Assembly: GCA_015264885.1 (NCBI GenBank)
Contig: JABZYY010000005.1
Span: forward strand, 1-29,849
Reading direction: 5' to 3'
Source of the DNA: Streptococcus sp.
Lineage (GTDB): Bacteria > Bacillota > Bacilli > Lactobacillales > Aerococcaceae
DNA: 29,849 nt
The notes under the pieces were generated by a model. It searched no databases. It was not told where the DNA came from and saw nothing but the letters and a program-made list of their open reading frames with translations. Both the position numbers and the translations under genes were made by a program. This document shows, one piece after another, positions 7,632 to 14,777 of this stretch; within the stretch, counting starts at the first letter, position 1; the number at the start of each line of letters is the position of its first letter.

Positions 7632-8210
7632 TCATCTCGTGGACAAGGCACGTTTAATTTTACTTTCTGCTTGGCGTCGTTCAATTTTGTATTTCTCTAA
7701 AATACCTAGAAATATCGGTTCGCCGAGTTCGAGACTACGGACTTCCATTTCCATCTCAAAGTCTACCTTGCCGTTATAGTGGCTCTCGTCTAGAACAAGC
7801 CACTCATTTTCGGAAAGGGCACCTTCTAAGCGATGCGTTGTAAGAAGCGTCGTTTGATTCACGGTTTGAAGTGTAATGCCTTTATTTTCCAATGTTTCTT
7901 GAAGGGACGTTGGAAGCGTGAATTGTTTGTCGTGATTATACGCATTCAGAATGTCTACCGGAAGGACTTCAGTATACTCAAGAACCTCTAAGCTACTTTG
8001 AGGAATCTTTAGCGTAATTTCGCCGGTTTCTTTTCCTTCGACAATGCGAATGCGAAGGGCCATTTTATGTTGTTGGAGGAGACCTTCGTAGTCGTAGTAA
8101 CTATTTGTCTGAGTGATGTCCTTTGTAAAGACTGATTGATAGTCGCCCGCAATCGCCTCGTATTGCTCTTTTGTCAGTAAGTTTTTAAACTCTTTTTCAA
8201 TTTCTGGCAT
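7632..8210 (-). CDS. CYTH-domain protein (triphosphate tunnel metalloenzyme, YjbK type)
   Basis: This 192-residue protein opens with the CYTH signature ExExK at E5-K6-E7-F8-K9. Further charged strands typical of the eight-stranded tunnel follow (RIRIVEG, EITLKIP, EMEMEVRS, ESKIKRAL). CYTH enzymes bind triphosphates such as inorganic triphosphate, thiamine triphosphate or nucleotides with divalent metals. The substrate of Firmicute YjbK is not firmly known. The start at 8210 has AAAGGAGGA 6 bases upstream. It lies next to and divergent from relQ, an arrangement conserved in Firmicutes that suggests a link to nucleotide second-messenger metabolism; that link is inference. Confidence 0.9.
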   Translation of the reverse strand: MPEIEKEFKNLLTKEQYEAIAGDYQSVFTKDITQTNSYYDYEGLLQQHKMALRIRIVEGKETGEITLKIPQSSLEVLEYTEVLPVDILNAYNHDKQFTLPTSLQETLENKGITLQTVNQTTLLTTHRLEGALSENEWLVLDESHYNGKVDFEMEMEVRSLELGEPIFLGILEKYKIERRQAESKIKRALSTR

Positions 8211-8303
8211 ATCCGTTCCTCCTTTAGTGTTCTATTGTAGCTCATTTTATAACAGATTTGAAAAAAATCGCCTTAATTTGTCATGATTCCTGATAAAATA
8301 TGG

Positions 8304-8309
8304 TATGAT
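8304..8309 (+). promoter_or_regulatory. extended -10 promoter for the relQ operon
   Basis: TATGAT preceded by TGG; the -35 region (CATGAT at 17 bp) is poor. It lies about 30 bases before the relQ start in the divergent gap with the CYTH gene. Confidence 0.5.
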
Positions 8310-8342
8310 AGAGAACGGAAATGAAAAAAAGTAGGTGAAAAT

Positions 8343-9017
8343 ATGGAAACATGGGAAACACCCCTTGTAGAAGACTGGGAAGCCTTTCTAGCTCCGTATT
8401 ATCAAGCAATAGAGGAATTAAAAATTAAATTAAAGGGAATTAGACGTCAGTATCGTCAAGAAGGAAAGCATGCACCGATTGAATTTATCACGGGCCGTGT
8501 GAAGACTCCAGAGAGTATTGTAGAAAAGATGCAAGTTCGTAATATTCCTAGAGAAGAATTCCTTGCAGGTGTACAAGATATAGCAGGGCTTCGCATTATG
8601 TGTCAGTTCGTGGATGATATTTATGAAGTGGTTCGCTTGATTCGTCAGCGAAATGACTTTGATATCGTCATTGAACGTGACTATATTCAAAATAAAAAAG
8701 CGAGTGGCTATCGTTCGTACCATATTGTATTGGAATATCCAGTGCAACGAATCGAAGGAGAAGAAAAAATCCTTGTGGAAATTCAAATTCGTACGCTAGC
8801 GATGAATTTCTGGGCAACAATTGAACACTCATTAAACTATAAATATAAAGGGGAATTCCCTGATACGATTCATGAACGTCTGGAACGTGCAGCAGAAGCG
8901 GCGTTCTTACTTGATGAAGAGATGTCTCAAATTAGAGAAGAGATTCAAGAAGCGCAATATATTTTTGCGATTAATAAAGAAAATCAGCGTAAACGTAAGA
9001 AACGGAGGGACTCATGA
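8343..9017 (+). CDS. relQ: small alarmone synthetase RelQ (GTP pyrophosphokinase)
   Basis: This 224-residue stand-alone (p)ppGpp synthetase transfers pyrophosphate from ATP to GTP or GDP. Only the synthetase domain is present, with no HD hydrolase, TGS or ACT domains, as for RelQ/YjbM. Visible motifs are RVKTPESIVEKM, DIAGLRIMCQF, ASGYRSYHIVLEYP (the G-Y-R-S-Y-H nucleotide loop), EIQIRT, and the helical TIEHSLNYKYKG. The tail is very basic (QRKRKKRRDS). The first gene of an operon with nadK (4-base overlap), rluD and mgtE. Coupling of an alarmone synthetase with NAD kinase is conserved in Firmicutes. Confidence 0.95.
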   Translation: METWETPLVEDWEAFLAPYYQAIEELKIKLKGIRRQYRQEGKHAPIEFITGRVKTPESIVEKMQVRNIPREEFLAGVQDIAGLRIMCQFVDDIYEVVRLIRQRNDFDIVIERDYIQNKKASGYRSYHIVLEYPVQRIEGEEKILVEIQIRTLAMNFWATIEHSLNYKYKGEFPDTIHERLERAAEAAFLLDEEMSQIREEIQEAQYIFAINKENQRKRKKRRDS

Positions 9018-9844
9018 TGAAAGTCGGTTTATATGGAAACCAAACAGAAAAAACAAAAGAAGTCATGAATGCCTTCGACCGCTTATGCCAAGAAGGTTGT
9101 TTTGTGCGTGATGATGAGCATCCTGATGTGGTGATTACAGTTGGTGGAGATGGAACGCTTTTAGGCGCCTTTCACCGTTACCGCAATCAACTAGACAGCA
9201 TTCGTTTTGTGGCCATCCATACGGGTCACTTAGGTTTCTATACGGATTGGCGTAACTATGAAGTGGATCAATTAATCGAGTCGCTTAAACAAGACAAAGG
9301 CGAGCGTGTGAGTTATCCGTTGCTCGATGTGAATGTGAAATTTAAGAGCGGAGATGTTGTTCGCTATGCAGCCTTGAATGAGGCAACATTGCGTAAAGTG
9401 AATGGCACGCTTTTATGCGAAGTGTATATTAATGGCGAGTTATTCGAAAACTTCCGTGGAGATGGGCTTTGTGTGGCAACACCAACTGGGTCAACAGGTC
9501 TCAGTAAATCTCTAGGGGGAGCCGTTGTGCATCCGCGTGCAGAAGTGATGCAGATGACAGAGATGGCGTCGATCAATAATCGTGTGTATCGTACACTTAG
9601 TTCGCCAATGATTTTTGCGAAAGATAATGTCTTAACACTACGTCCTGAAAGTAAAGAGGGCATGGTGATGGCGATTGACCATTTAACGTATGATGCCAAT
9701 GAGATTGAAGAAATTCAATTACAGATTAGTCATGAGCGCATTTCATTTGCGGCGTATCGTCATACACCATTCTGGGATCGTGTGGAAGATGCGTTTATCG
9801 GTTCGCGTGAAGTGAATTGTCGTGGAAATGAGGAAGTCCGTTGA
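9014..9844 (+). CDS. nadK: NAD kinase
   Basis: ATP-dependent NAD kinase makes NADP+. The 276-residue protein has the hallmark GGDGT at 44-48 (here VGGDGTLLGAF), the NE-containing segment YAALNEATLR, and the glycine-rich FRGDGLCVATPTGSTGLSKS. Its coding region overlaps the relQ stop (ATGATGA). Two adjacent ATGs (9014 and 9017) are both possible; GGAGGG lies 5 or 8 bases before them. Translational coupling with relQ is likely. The stop codon overlaps the TTG start of the next gene. Confidence 0.95.
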   Translation: MMKVGLYGNQTEKTKEVMNAFDRLCQEGCFVRDDEHPDVVITVGGDGTLLGAFHRYRNQLDSIRFVAIHTGHLGFYTDWRNYEVDQLIESLKQDKGERVSYPLLDVNVKFKSGDVVRYAALNEATLRKVNGTLLCEVYINGELFENFRGDGLCVATPTGSTGLSKSLGGAVVHPRAEVMQMTEMASINNRVYRTLSSPMIFAKDNVLTLRPESKEGMVMAIDHLTYDANEIEEIQLQISHERISFAAYRHTPFWDRVEDAFIGSREVNCRGNEEVR

Positions 9845-10734
9845 TTTTAACGTGGAATTACCCATACGAGTATCCGATGATGATGCGGTCCTTCTTGCAA
9901 GAAGTGGGGATTTCAAGAACCTTTCTTGCTCATGTCAAAACACATGGGGACCTCCTCGTGAATGGTCGTCATGAGATTGTCCTAAAGACGCTTCAGCCAG
10001 GAGATGTCCTAACGATGGTGATTCCGCCGTCTGGAGAACATGAGACCGTGATTCCAAGTGAAGTGCCGATTGATATTTTGTATGAGGATGATTATTTACT
10101 CATTATCAATAAGCCTGTTGGAACGGCTTCGATTCCGTCGAAGTTGCATCCAGACCATTCGATGGCGAATCGTGTGAAAGGATACTATAAGAGACGTGGT
10201 TATGCGGACCAAATTACTCATGTGGTGACGCGTCTTGACCGTGATACAACGGGAGTGATGATGTTTGCCAAACACCGAGTTGTCCATGCGTGGATGGATC
10301 AAGCCTTACGAGACAAAACCATTGAGAAGAAGTATTTAGCAATTGTGCATGACACAGCTACACTCGAAGAACATGGCATGATTGATGCGCCGATTGGCCG
10401 ACATGAAGGGTCGATTATTAATCGTTGTGTATCAGAAGATGGGAAACCATCGCTAACTGAATATTGGAAGAAAGAAACGCTTGATGGAGCGGACCTTGTC
10501 GAGATTTTATTACACACTGGGCGTACGCATCAGATTCGTGTTCATTTCTCATGGATGGGTGCACCACTTGTGGGAGATGATTTATATGGTGGGGTGAAAG
10601 ACGAGATTTTAGACCGCCAAGCCTTACATTGTCATTCGCTTACGTTTATTCATCCAATGACGAAAAAAGAAATTACCGTTGTGGCGCCACTGCCCAAAGA
10701 TATGGACGAGTGGATTAAAGCCCACAAGCAATAA
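9841..10734 (+). CDS. RluA/RluD-family pseudouridine synthase
   Basis: This 297-residue enzyme isomerises uridine to pseudouridine in RNA. The catalytic aspartate is D133 in TRLDRDTTG. GRTHQIRVHF is the second conserved motif and EEDDYLLIINKP-type sequence (YEDDYLLIINKPVG) the third. An N-terminal S4-like region is short and weak. The gene begins with TTG overlapping the nadK TGA, preceded by GAGGAA; this overlap implies translational coupling. It corresponds in place to Bacillus yjbO (called rluD by homology). Whether the target is 23S rRNA or tRNA cannot be read from sequence, so no symbol is given. Confidence 0.92.
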   Translation: MILTWNYPYEYPMMMRSFLQEVGISRTFLAHVKTHGDLLVNGRHEIVLKTLQPGDVLTMVIPPSGEHETVIPSEVPIDILYEDDYLLIINKPVGTASIPSKLHPDHSMANRVKGYYKRRGYADQITHVVTRLDRDTTGVMMFAKHRVVHAWMDQALRDKTIEKKYLAIVHDTATLEEHGMIDAPIGRHEGSIINRCVSEDGKPSLTEYWKKETLDGADLVEILLHTGRTHQIRVHFSWMGAPLVGDDLYGGVKDEILDRQALHCHSLTFIHPMTKKEITVVAPLPKDMDEWIKAHKQ

Positions 10735-10751
10735 AGAGAGGAGAATCACCA

Positions 10752-12119
10752 TTGAGCGAAATCGTATATGAATTTGAAGATATTTTAGAGCAAATTCAAC
10801 ACACCTTGGCAACGGAAGACAAACAACAGTTCCGTGAGATTTTCTTTGAGAATCATACGTACGACCAGGCGCAGATTTATTTGAGTTTAACGCTGGAAGA
10901 ACGTAAATTAGCCTACCAATTTCTGACTCCTGAAGAAATGGCAATGGTGTTCGAACTACTAGAAGAAGACGTAGAAGATGTTGAAGAGTATTTAAGCGAG
11001 ATGGATGAAGCCTATGTCTCACGAATGCTTGCGGAAATGTATTCCGACAACGCGGTAGACGTATTGAAGCAAGTAGGGGAAGAAAATGTCCGCACCTACT
11101 TACGTCTGATGCCGCATAAAACGGCGACAGAACTTCGTCAATTATTAAACTATGATGATGATACTGCAGGGGCGATGATGACAACAGAATTTATCTACGT
11201 GCATGAATCAGATACATTAAAAACAGCGATGTCAACGGTAAAACGTTTTGCCGAAGACGCTGAAACCATCTACTATGTGTATGTCACTGACGATGAAAAT
11301 CATTTAACTGGGATTCTCACGTTGAAAGACTTAATCGTGAAACCAGACGAAAAACTCGTCAAGGATATCATGATTGACCGTGTTGTAACAGTACACGTGA
11401 ATGATGCGCAAGAAGAAGTGGTGCAGACGATTAAAGACTACGACTTCCTTGCCATTCCAGTAGTCGACGATACGAATACGCTGGTAGGGATTATCACGGT
11501 CGATGATGCCTTAGACGTTATCGAAGAAGAAGCGACGAGTGACTATTCAGGTCTTGCCGGGGTAAACGTTGATGAAGCGCACCAAGGCGTGTGGGCAGGG
11601 ATTGTCAACCGTCTACCGGGGATTGTGACGCTCCTTATCATGGGTACGGTGACAGCGGTCCTCTTTAGACATTACGAACCGATTATTCAACAAGCAAGTA
11701 TCTTTGCCATCTTTATTACGTTAATTACTGGTACTGCCGGGAATACAGGGACACAATCACTTGCCGTTGCGATTCGTAAGATTGGTCTTCACGAAGAGGA
11801 ACAGTCTTTCTGGAAAGTACTCGTGCAAGAGGTGGCAACTGGTCTAGGTATCGGATTGATTTCCGGGGGAATGGTATTCGGGATTGTGAGTCTATGGCAC
11901 GGTAGCATCGTTCTTGGTGGCATTATTGGCTTTGCGATGTTTGCTTCGATTTTCGTAGCGGCATTAACAGGGACTTGTATTCCATTTGCGTTGGAGAAAT
12001 TCAACTTTGATCCGTCCATTGCCAGTGGACCATTTATTACAACCGTGAACGACTTAACATCAGTTTTGGTTTACTTCACGATTGTGAGTCAATTTATTTC
12101 AGTCTATTTAGCAAAATAA
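10752..12119 (+). CDS. mgtE: magnesium transporter MgtE
   Basis: MgtE is a homodimeric Mg2+ channel. The 455-residue chain has an acidic N domain of helical repeats (about residues 20-130), then two CBS domains (about 135-255; for example LTGILTLKDLIV and LVGIITVDDALDVI), which sense cytoplasmic Mg2+. The C-terminal pore domain has five membrane segments with the conserved TGTAGNTGTQSLAVAIR and FITTVNDLTS. The start is TTG at 10752 with GAGGAGA 8 bases upstream. Last gene of the relQ operon, 17 bases after the pseudouridine synthase. There is no M-box riboswitch upstream, unlike Bacillus mgtE. Confidence 0.95.
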   Translation: MSEIVYEFEDILEQIQHTLATEDKQQFREIFFENHTYDQAQIYLSLTLEERKLAYQFLTPEEMAMVFELLEEDVEDVEEYLSEMDEAYVSRMLAEMYSDNAVDVLKQVGEENVRTYLRLMPHKTATELRQLLNYDDDTAGAMMTTEFIYVHESDTLKTAMSTVKRFAEDAETIYYVYVTDDENHLTGILTLKDLIVKPDEKLVKDIMIDRVVTVHVNDAQEEVVQTIKDYDFLAIPVVDDTNTLVGIITVDDALDVIEEEATSDYSGLAGVNVDEAHQGVWAGIVNRLPGIVTLLIMGTVTAVLFRHYEPIIQQASIFAIFITLITGTAGNTGTQSLAVAIRKIGLHEEEQSFWKVLVQEVATGLGIGLISGGMVFGIVSLWHGSIVLGGIIGFAMFASIFVAALTGTCIPFALEKFNFDPSIASGPFITTVNDLTSVLVYFTIVSQFISVYLAK

Positions 12120-12168
12120 AAAACGATAAGGTGTATAGACAATTTTGTCTGTATCCTTATCGTTTTTT
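12118..12168 (+). terminator. bidirectional terminator between mgtE and the HAD gene
   Basis: A 14-bp outer stem (12118-12131 with 12155-12168) begins in the mgtE stop codon, with an inner AGACA/TGTCT hairpin. A-rich left and T-rich right arms allow use by both convergent transcripts. Confidence 0.87.
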
Positions 12169-12184
12169 CTTAAGCGCCTTTCCT

Positions 12185-12304
12185 GTAGTTGAGTTCGAAA
12201 TCGCAGAAATGGCGTGCGTTTCCTCAAACGTCCGCAGAACGTTTAACGTTCCTTCCGGCGTTCGAGTCCAACGTTCCATTTCTAAGCGCGATTTCTCACA
12301 TCCT
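12185..12304 (-). ncRNA. structured 3'-UTR element, copy A (paired with 14656-14777)
   Basis: This 120-nt segment folds as one long interrupted hairpin with six helices. In plus-strand coordinates they are 12197-12204/12288-12295, 12205-12212/12276-12283, 12217-12220/12270-12273, 12223-12230/12259-12266, 12232-12234/12256-12258 and 12237-12242/12246-12251. Copy B shares the end strings (AGGATGTGAG, CGCTYAG, CGAACTCAACTAC), the internal-loop strings (TGGACT, AGGAA) and the order of helices, but most helix sequences differ with pairing kept. It lies between the HAD gene and its terminator. The last codons of the HAD gene are inside it. Whether it acts as RNA or is a mobile palindromic DNA repeat is not settled. 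Confidence 0.75.
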
Positions 12305-13112
12305 GGATATCAAAATACTCTTGTAAATATTTCGCTAATCCATTTTCGTCATTTGTGAATGGAGTAATCGCGTTTGCGATGTTTTTTAATTCTTCAATTC
12401 CATTTTTCATGGCAACACCATGTCCAGCGTATTCAATCATTTCCATATCGTTGTCTTCGTCACCAAAGGCAAGAATGTTTTCTTGTTTAATTCCAAAGTA
12501 ACGCGACAAGTGTTCAATGGCTTTCGCTTTATGAATGCCTGGTGAAATCACTTCAAGACATGGGAAACTTCCACCCCAAGTACGGATTTCAATATCGTTA
12601 TCATAGCGGTCTAAGATTTTTGATTTAATCTCTGGTTGTTTCTCAACATCAGAGAAGAGAGCAACGGCTGTTGGTTGTTCTTTAAGTTTTGTGTTTTTAT
12701 CAATCACGATTGGCTTTTGGTCTTTTGGATAGTAGGGGCATTCAGGTAGTTCTTCCATGTTTGAATACACAAGTTCCATTCCTTCGACCATTAAGTAATC
12801 GACAGGTAGTGTTTTGTTAAAGGCCACTAAATCAAGTACGAATTCTGAATCGAGAGTGATATGGTATTTTCCATCCCAATCCGGCATCCCTGGAATATGG
12901 CAGAGGGCCCCGTTGAAGTTTGCGATTGGGCCACCTAGGTTTAGTTGGTCGTAATATTGTTTTGAATTACGGTAAGGGCGACCAGTGACAATGGCTACCT
13001 CATGACCTAAGTTTTTCACGGCATGAAGGGTATCAATTGTTTCTTGTGTCAGTTCTGAATTGTTGTTTAATGTAGTTCCATCAAGATCGATGGCAATAAG
13101 TTTCTTTTCCAT
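12282..13112 (-). CDS. Cof-type HAD-IIB phosphatase
   Basis: This 276-residue haloacid-dehalogenase phosphatase has motif I DLDGTT (nucleophile D9, acid D11), motif II in AIVTGRP, and motif IV GDEDNDMEMI, with a C2B cap between them. Such enzymes hydrolyse sugar phosphates, flavin precursors or pyridoxal phosphate. The neighbouring yitV- and yitW-like genes make Bacillus YitU, a HAD phosphatase implicated in riboflavin synthesis, a candidate orthologue, but here the gene is divergent. The ATG at 13112 is preferred to one 5 codons upstream because AAAGGAG lies 7 bases before it. The C-terminus (DVRNRA) is encoded inside structured element A, so the end of the protein may have been replaced when the element arrived. 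Confidence 0.9.
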   Translation of the reverse strand: MEKKLIAIDLDGTTLNNNSELTQETIDTLHAVKNLGHEVAIVTGRPYRNSKQYYDQLNLGGPIANFNGALCHIPGMPDWDGKYHITLDSEFVLDLVAFNKTLPVDYLMVEGMELVYSNMEELPECPYYPKDQKPIVIDKNTKLKEQPTAVALFSDVEKQPEIKSKILDRYDNDIEIRTWGGSFPCLEVISPGIHKAKAIEHLSRYFGIKQENILAFGDEDNDMEMIEYAGHGVAMKNGIEELKNIANAITPFTNDENGLAKYLQEYFDIQDVRNRA

Positions 13113-13144
13113 TCTTTCTCCTTTCAAAATAGTTTTCTAAAAGC

Positions 13145-13167
13145 GGAAACTTGTTTTCAAAGTTTCC
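13145..13167. repeat. 8-bp inverted repeat in the divergent promoter region
   Basis: GGAAACTT (13145-13152) and AAGTTTCC (13160-13167) are separated by 7 bases and overlap the -35 element of the esterase promoter. It could be an operator serving both divergent genes. Confidence 0.5.
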
Positions 13168-13179
13168 ATCAAGTACAAT
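13151..13179 (+). promoter_or_regulatory. promoter of the esterase-yitW operon
   Basis: TTGTTT (13151-13156), 17-bp spacer, TACAAT (13174-13179). The ATG at 13228 follows about 48 bases later. Confidence 0.65.
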
Positions 13180-13227
13180 ATCTGTATAAGTTTACCATAT
13201 TTTAGATGAAATAAGAAAGAGGAAGTT

Positions 13228-13989
13228 ATGATTCAAATTGATTATCGTGAAGTAAATGGAATTCCATACGCTGAAGTCGTAGATGCATCCTTGAAAGACC
13301 AAGTGCTTCCCATCGTTGTGTTTTACCATGGTTGGACAGGAAGTAAAGACCGTGTCGTAACGATTGGAGTAGAGCTAGCAAAACGCGGTATGCGTGCTGT
13401 TTTACCAGACCAACACTTACACGGAGACCGTGGTGTGCGCTTGATTGGTGGCGAAATCTGGGAAATTGTAGCCAATAACATTAAAGAACTTCCTATTTTA
13501 AAAGAAGAATTCAGAAGTCGTGGGCTATTAGATGAAACGAAATTTGGCGTGTCTGGTTTGAGCATGGGTGGTATTTCAACGTATGCCTTATTCAATCAGT
13601 ATCCAGATATTACAGCAGCGGCAAGTTTAATGGGAAATGCGGATCCTGCTCGTTTTGCTAAATGGACAATCTCATCAGTTTGGATGACGGGAGCAACGCA
13701 GGAACAATGTGAAGCATTAGAAGCAGAAATCGAAAAAAATAAACCTTTCTTAGATGCGATGGCACTTGCGAAACATCCTGAACATATTAATGGCCGTCCA
13801 TTATTCTTATGGCATGGAACAGCGGATGATAAAGTGCCGTATGAATTAAATAAAGAATTTTATGAAACAATTAAAGACGAACCATATGCGAAAAATGTAG
13901 AATGGCATGAAACACCAGGTCAAGGGCATATTGTGCCACATCAAGTGTTTGAAGCCGTTGCTGACTTTTTCCAAAGAGTATTTCAATAG
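13228..13989 (+). CDS. alpha/beta hydrolase, YitV-like esterase
   Basis: This 253-residue soluble serine hydrolase has the nucleophile elbow G-L-S112-M-G-G, the oxyanion strand VVFYHGWTGSKD near residue 30, an acid region near FLWHGTADDKVPYE, and catalytic His in GQGHIVPHQ. The residue pattern matches the prolyl-oligopeptidase-like/dienelactone hydrolase group that includes Bacillus YitV. The substrate is unknown. There is no signal peptide, so it is cytoplasmic. GAGGAAG precedes the ATG. The MIP18-family gene follows 11 bases later, the same order as yitV-yitW in Bacillus, so the pair is an operon. Confidence 0.88.
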   Translation: MIQIDYREVNGIPYAEVVDASLKDQVLPIVVFYHGWTGSKDRVVTIGVELAKRGMRAVLPDQHLHGDRGVRLIGGEIWEIVANNIKELPILKEEFRSRGLLDETKFGVSGLSMGGISTYALFNQYPDITAAASLMGNADPARFAKWTISSVWMTGATQEQCEALEAEIEKNKPFLDAMALAKHPEHINGRPLFLWHGTADDKVPYELNKEFYETIKDEPYAKNVEWHETPGQGHIVPHQVFEAVADFFQRVFQ

Positions 13990-14000
13990 GAGAGTAGAAG

Positions 14001-14330
14001 ATGACAGAAGAAAATAAAAATGCTGCAGAAGTAATGCAAGAGAAGATTTTAGAAGCGTTGGAGACAGTGATTGATCCAGAGCTTGGAATTGATATTGTAA
14101 ATCTTGGGTTGATTTATCGTGTTGATTTGAACGAAGAAGGGCATTGCCAAGTGGATATGACACTGACAACAATGGGTTGCCCGCTAGCGGATATTATTAC
14201 AGATGAGATTCATCGTGCGTTAGCAGAGATTGAAGAAGTGAAAACAATTGATGTGAAACTCGTTTGGTATCCAGCGTGGAGCCCAGATAGAATGTCACGC
14301 TATGCACGAATTGCGTTAGGTATTAGATAA
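14001..14330 (+). CDS. MIP18/DUF59 family protein (YitW, iron-sulfur assembly related)
   Basis: This 109-residue protein is a single MIP18 (DUF59) domain: DPELGIDIVNLGLIY near residues 25-40 and TTMGCPLAD with the conserved C60. Relatives (SufT, PaaD, the N-terminal part of ApbC) help to assemble or deliver Fe-S clusters; Bacillus YitW is the closest by context. GGAGAG lies before the ATG. It is last in the operon with the YitV-like esterase and is followed by a strong terminator. The exact client protein is not known. Confidence 0.9.
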   Translation: MTEENKNAAEVMQEKILEALETVIDPELGIDIVNLGLIYRVDLNEEGHCQVDMTLTTMGCPLADIITDEIHRALAEIEEVKTIDVKLVWYPAWSPDRMSRYARIALGIR

Positions 14331-14332
14331 GG

Positions 14333-14362
14333 AAAAATCCCCACAGATGTGGGGATTTTTTT
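14333..14362 (+). terminator. terminator after the yitW-like gene
   Basis: A 12-bp stem (14333-14344 with 14349-14360), 4-nt loop, followed by a T-run; it starts two bases after the stop codon. Confidence 0.92.
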
Positions 14363-14402
14363 GTGCAATAAAATAAATTCTGTCAGATAAATACGTATGG
14401 TG

Positions 14403-14424
14403 AAATTATCATATATGATAATTT
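14403..14424. repeat. perfect 22-bp AT-rich palindrome
   Basis: The two 11-bp halves (AAATTATCATA and its complement) meet at 14413/14414 with no spacer. It lies in the gap between the yitW terminator and the structured segment that follows. It resembles an operator for a homodimeric regulator, but no clear promoter overlaps it. Confidence 0.6.
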
Positions 14425-14440
14425 TCATGGTGCATTCAAA

Positions 14441-14607
14441 GGGGTGTGCAGTGGTTTAAGGTGGCCTTACATCCTTAAAGTTGAACTCGGTCTCGTATCG
14501 CGCAGTGGTTTATTGACTTTCTTTTCATCGCTTGCGATTCAAGAAAGTCTAATAAACTTTGCGGAAATCATTCGCAGTGCGAATGATTTGAAATTCAATG
14601 AAAGCAG
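14441..14607. other. hairpin-rich intergenic segment, possible RNA
   Basis: No convincing gene lies here. Three hairpins follow one another: 14455-14461/14473-14479 (7 bp); a long one, 14501-14563, with CGCA/TGCG, GTTTATT/AATAAAC and GACTTTCTT/AAGAAAGTC; and an 11-bp perfect stem 14565-14575/14579-14589 with a 3-nt loop. An 11-base direct repeat, GCAGTGGTTTA, occurs at 14448 and 14502. The strings CTTACATCCT (14466-14475) and AGTTGAACTCG (14479-14489) resemble the two ends of elements A and B, but in exchanged order. A terminator follows at 14608. I could not find a clear promoter, so strand and transcription are open. Confidence 0.45.
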
Positions 14608-14632
14608 AAAAACCTCACACTGTGAGGTTTTT
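14608..14632. terminator. bidirectional terminator
   Basis: An 11-bp stem (14608-14618 with 14622-14632) with a 3-nt loop and A5/T5 flanks on both sides. On the minus strand it ends the transcript of the small gene at 14777-15082 and element B. Confidence 0.87.
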
Positions 14633-14655
14633 CTTGTCTTCTGTCTTTCTGCCTA

Positions 14656-14777
14656 GTAGTTGAGTTCGGGCTCACAGGACTGACGTCCACTTCCTGATAT
14701 GTCCGCACGACTTTTTCAAAGTCCCTTGCGGCATATCAGTCCAGTGTTTCAGTCCTGAGCGTTCGCCCTCACATCCT
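14656..14777 (-). ncRNA. structured 3'-UTR element, copy B (paired with 12185-12304)
   Basis: This 122-nt segment has the same helix order as copy A: 14668-14671/14765-14768, 14675-14682/14750-14757, 14688-14691/14743-14746, 14694-14701/14732-14739, 14703-14707/14727-14731 and 14709-14714/14718-14723. The connectors TC and TCC (plus strand) between helices 3 and 4, and the single T between helices 4 and 5, are identical in the two copies, while the helices differ in sequence but still pair. It starts at the stop codon of the minus-strand gene and ends about 24 bases before that gene's terminator. Confidence 0.75.

Noticed and set aside
10735..10751. M-box magnesium riboswitch before mgtE
   Set aside because: Only 17 bases separate mgtE from the previous gene.
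10624..11184. 186-codon minus-strand frame opposite the pseudouridine synthase and mgtE
   Set aside because: Shadow of conserved coding sequence with no independent support.
14444..14656. A 70-codon plus-strand reading frame across the hairpin-rich segment
   Set aside because: It begins with GTG without a good ribosome binding site, runs through three hairpins and a terminator, and its protein looks like no family.
12185..14777. Integron attC sites as an explanation of elements A and B
   Set aside because: They are imperfect hairpins of the right size, but lack the GTTRRRY/RYYYAAC core ends and there is no integrase or cassette array.
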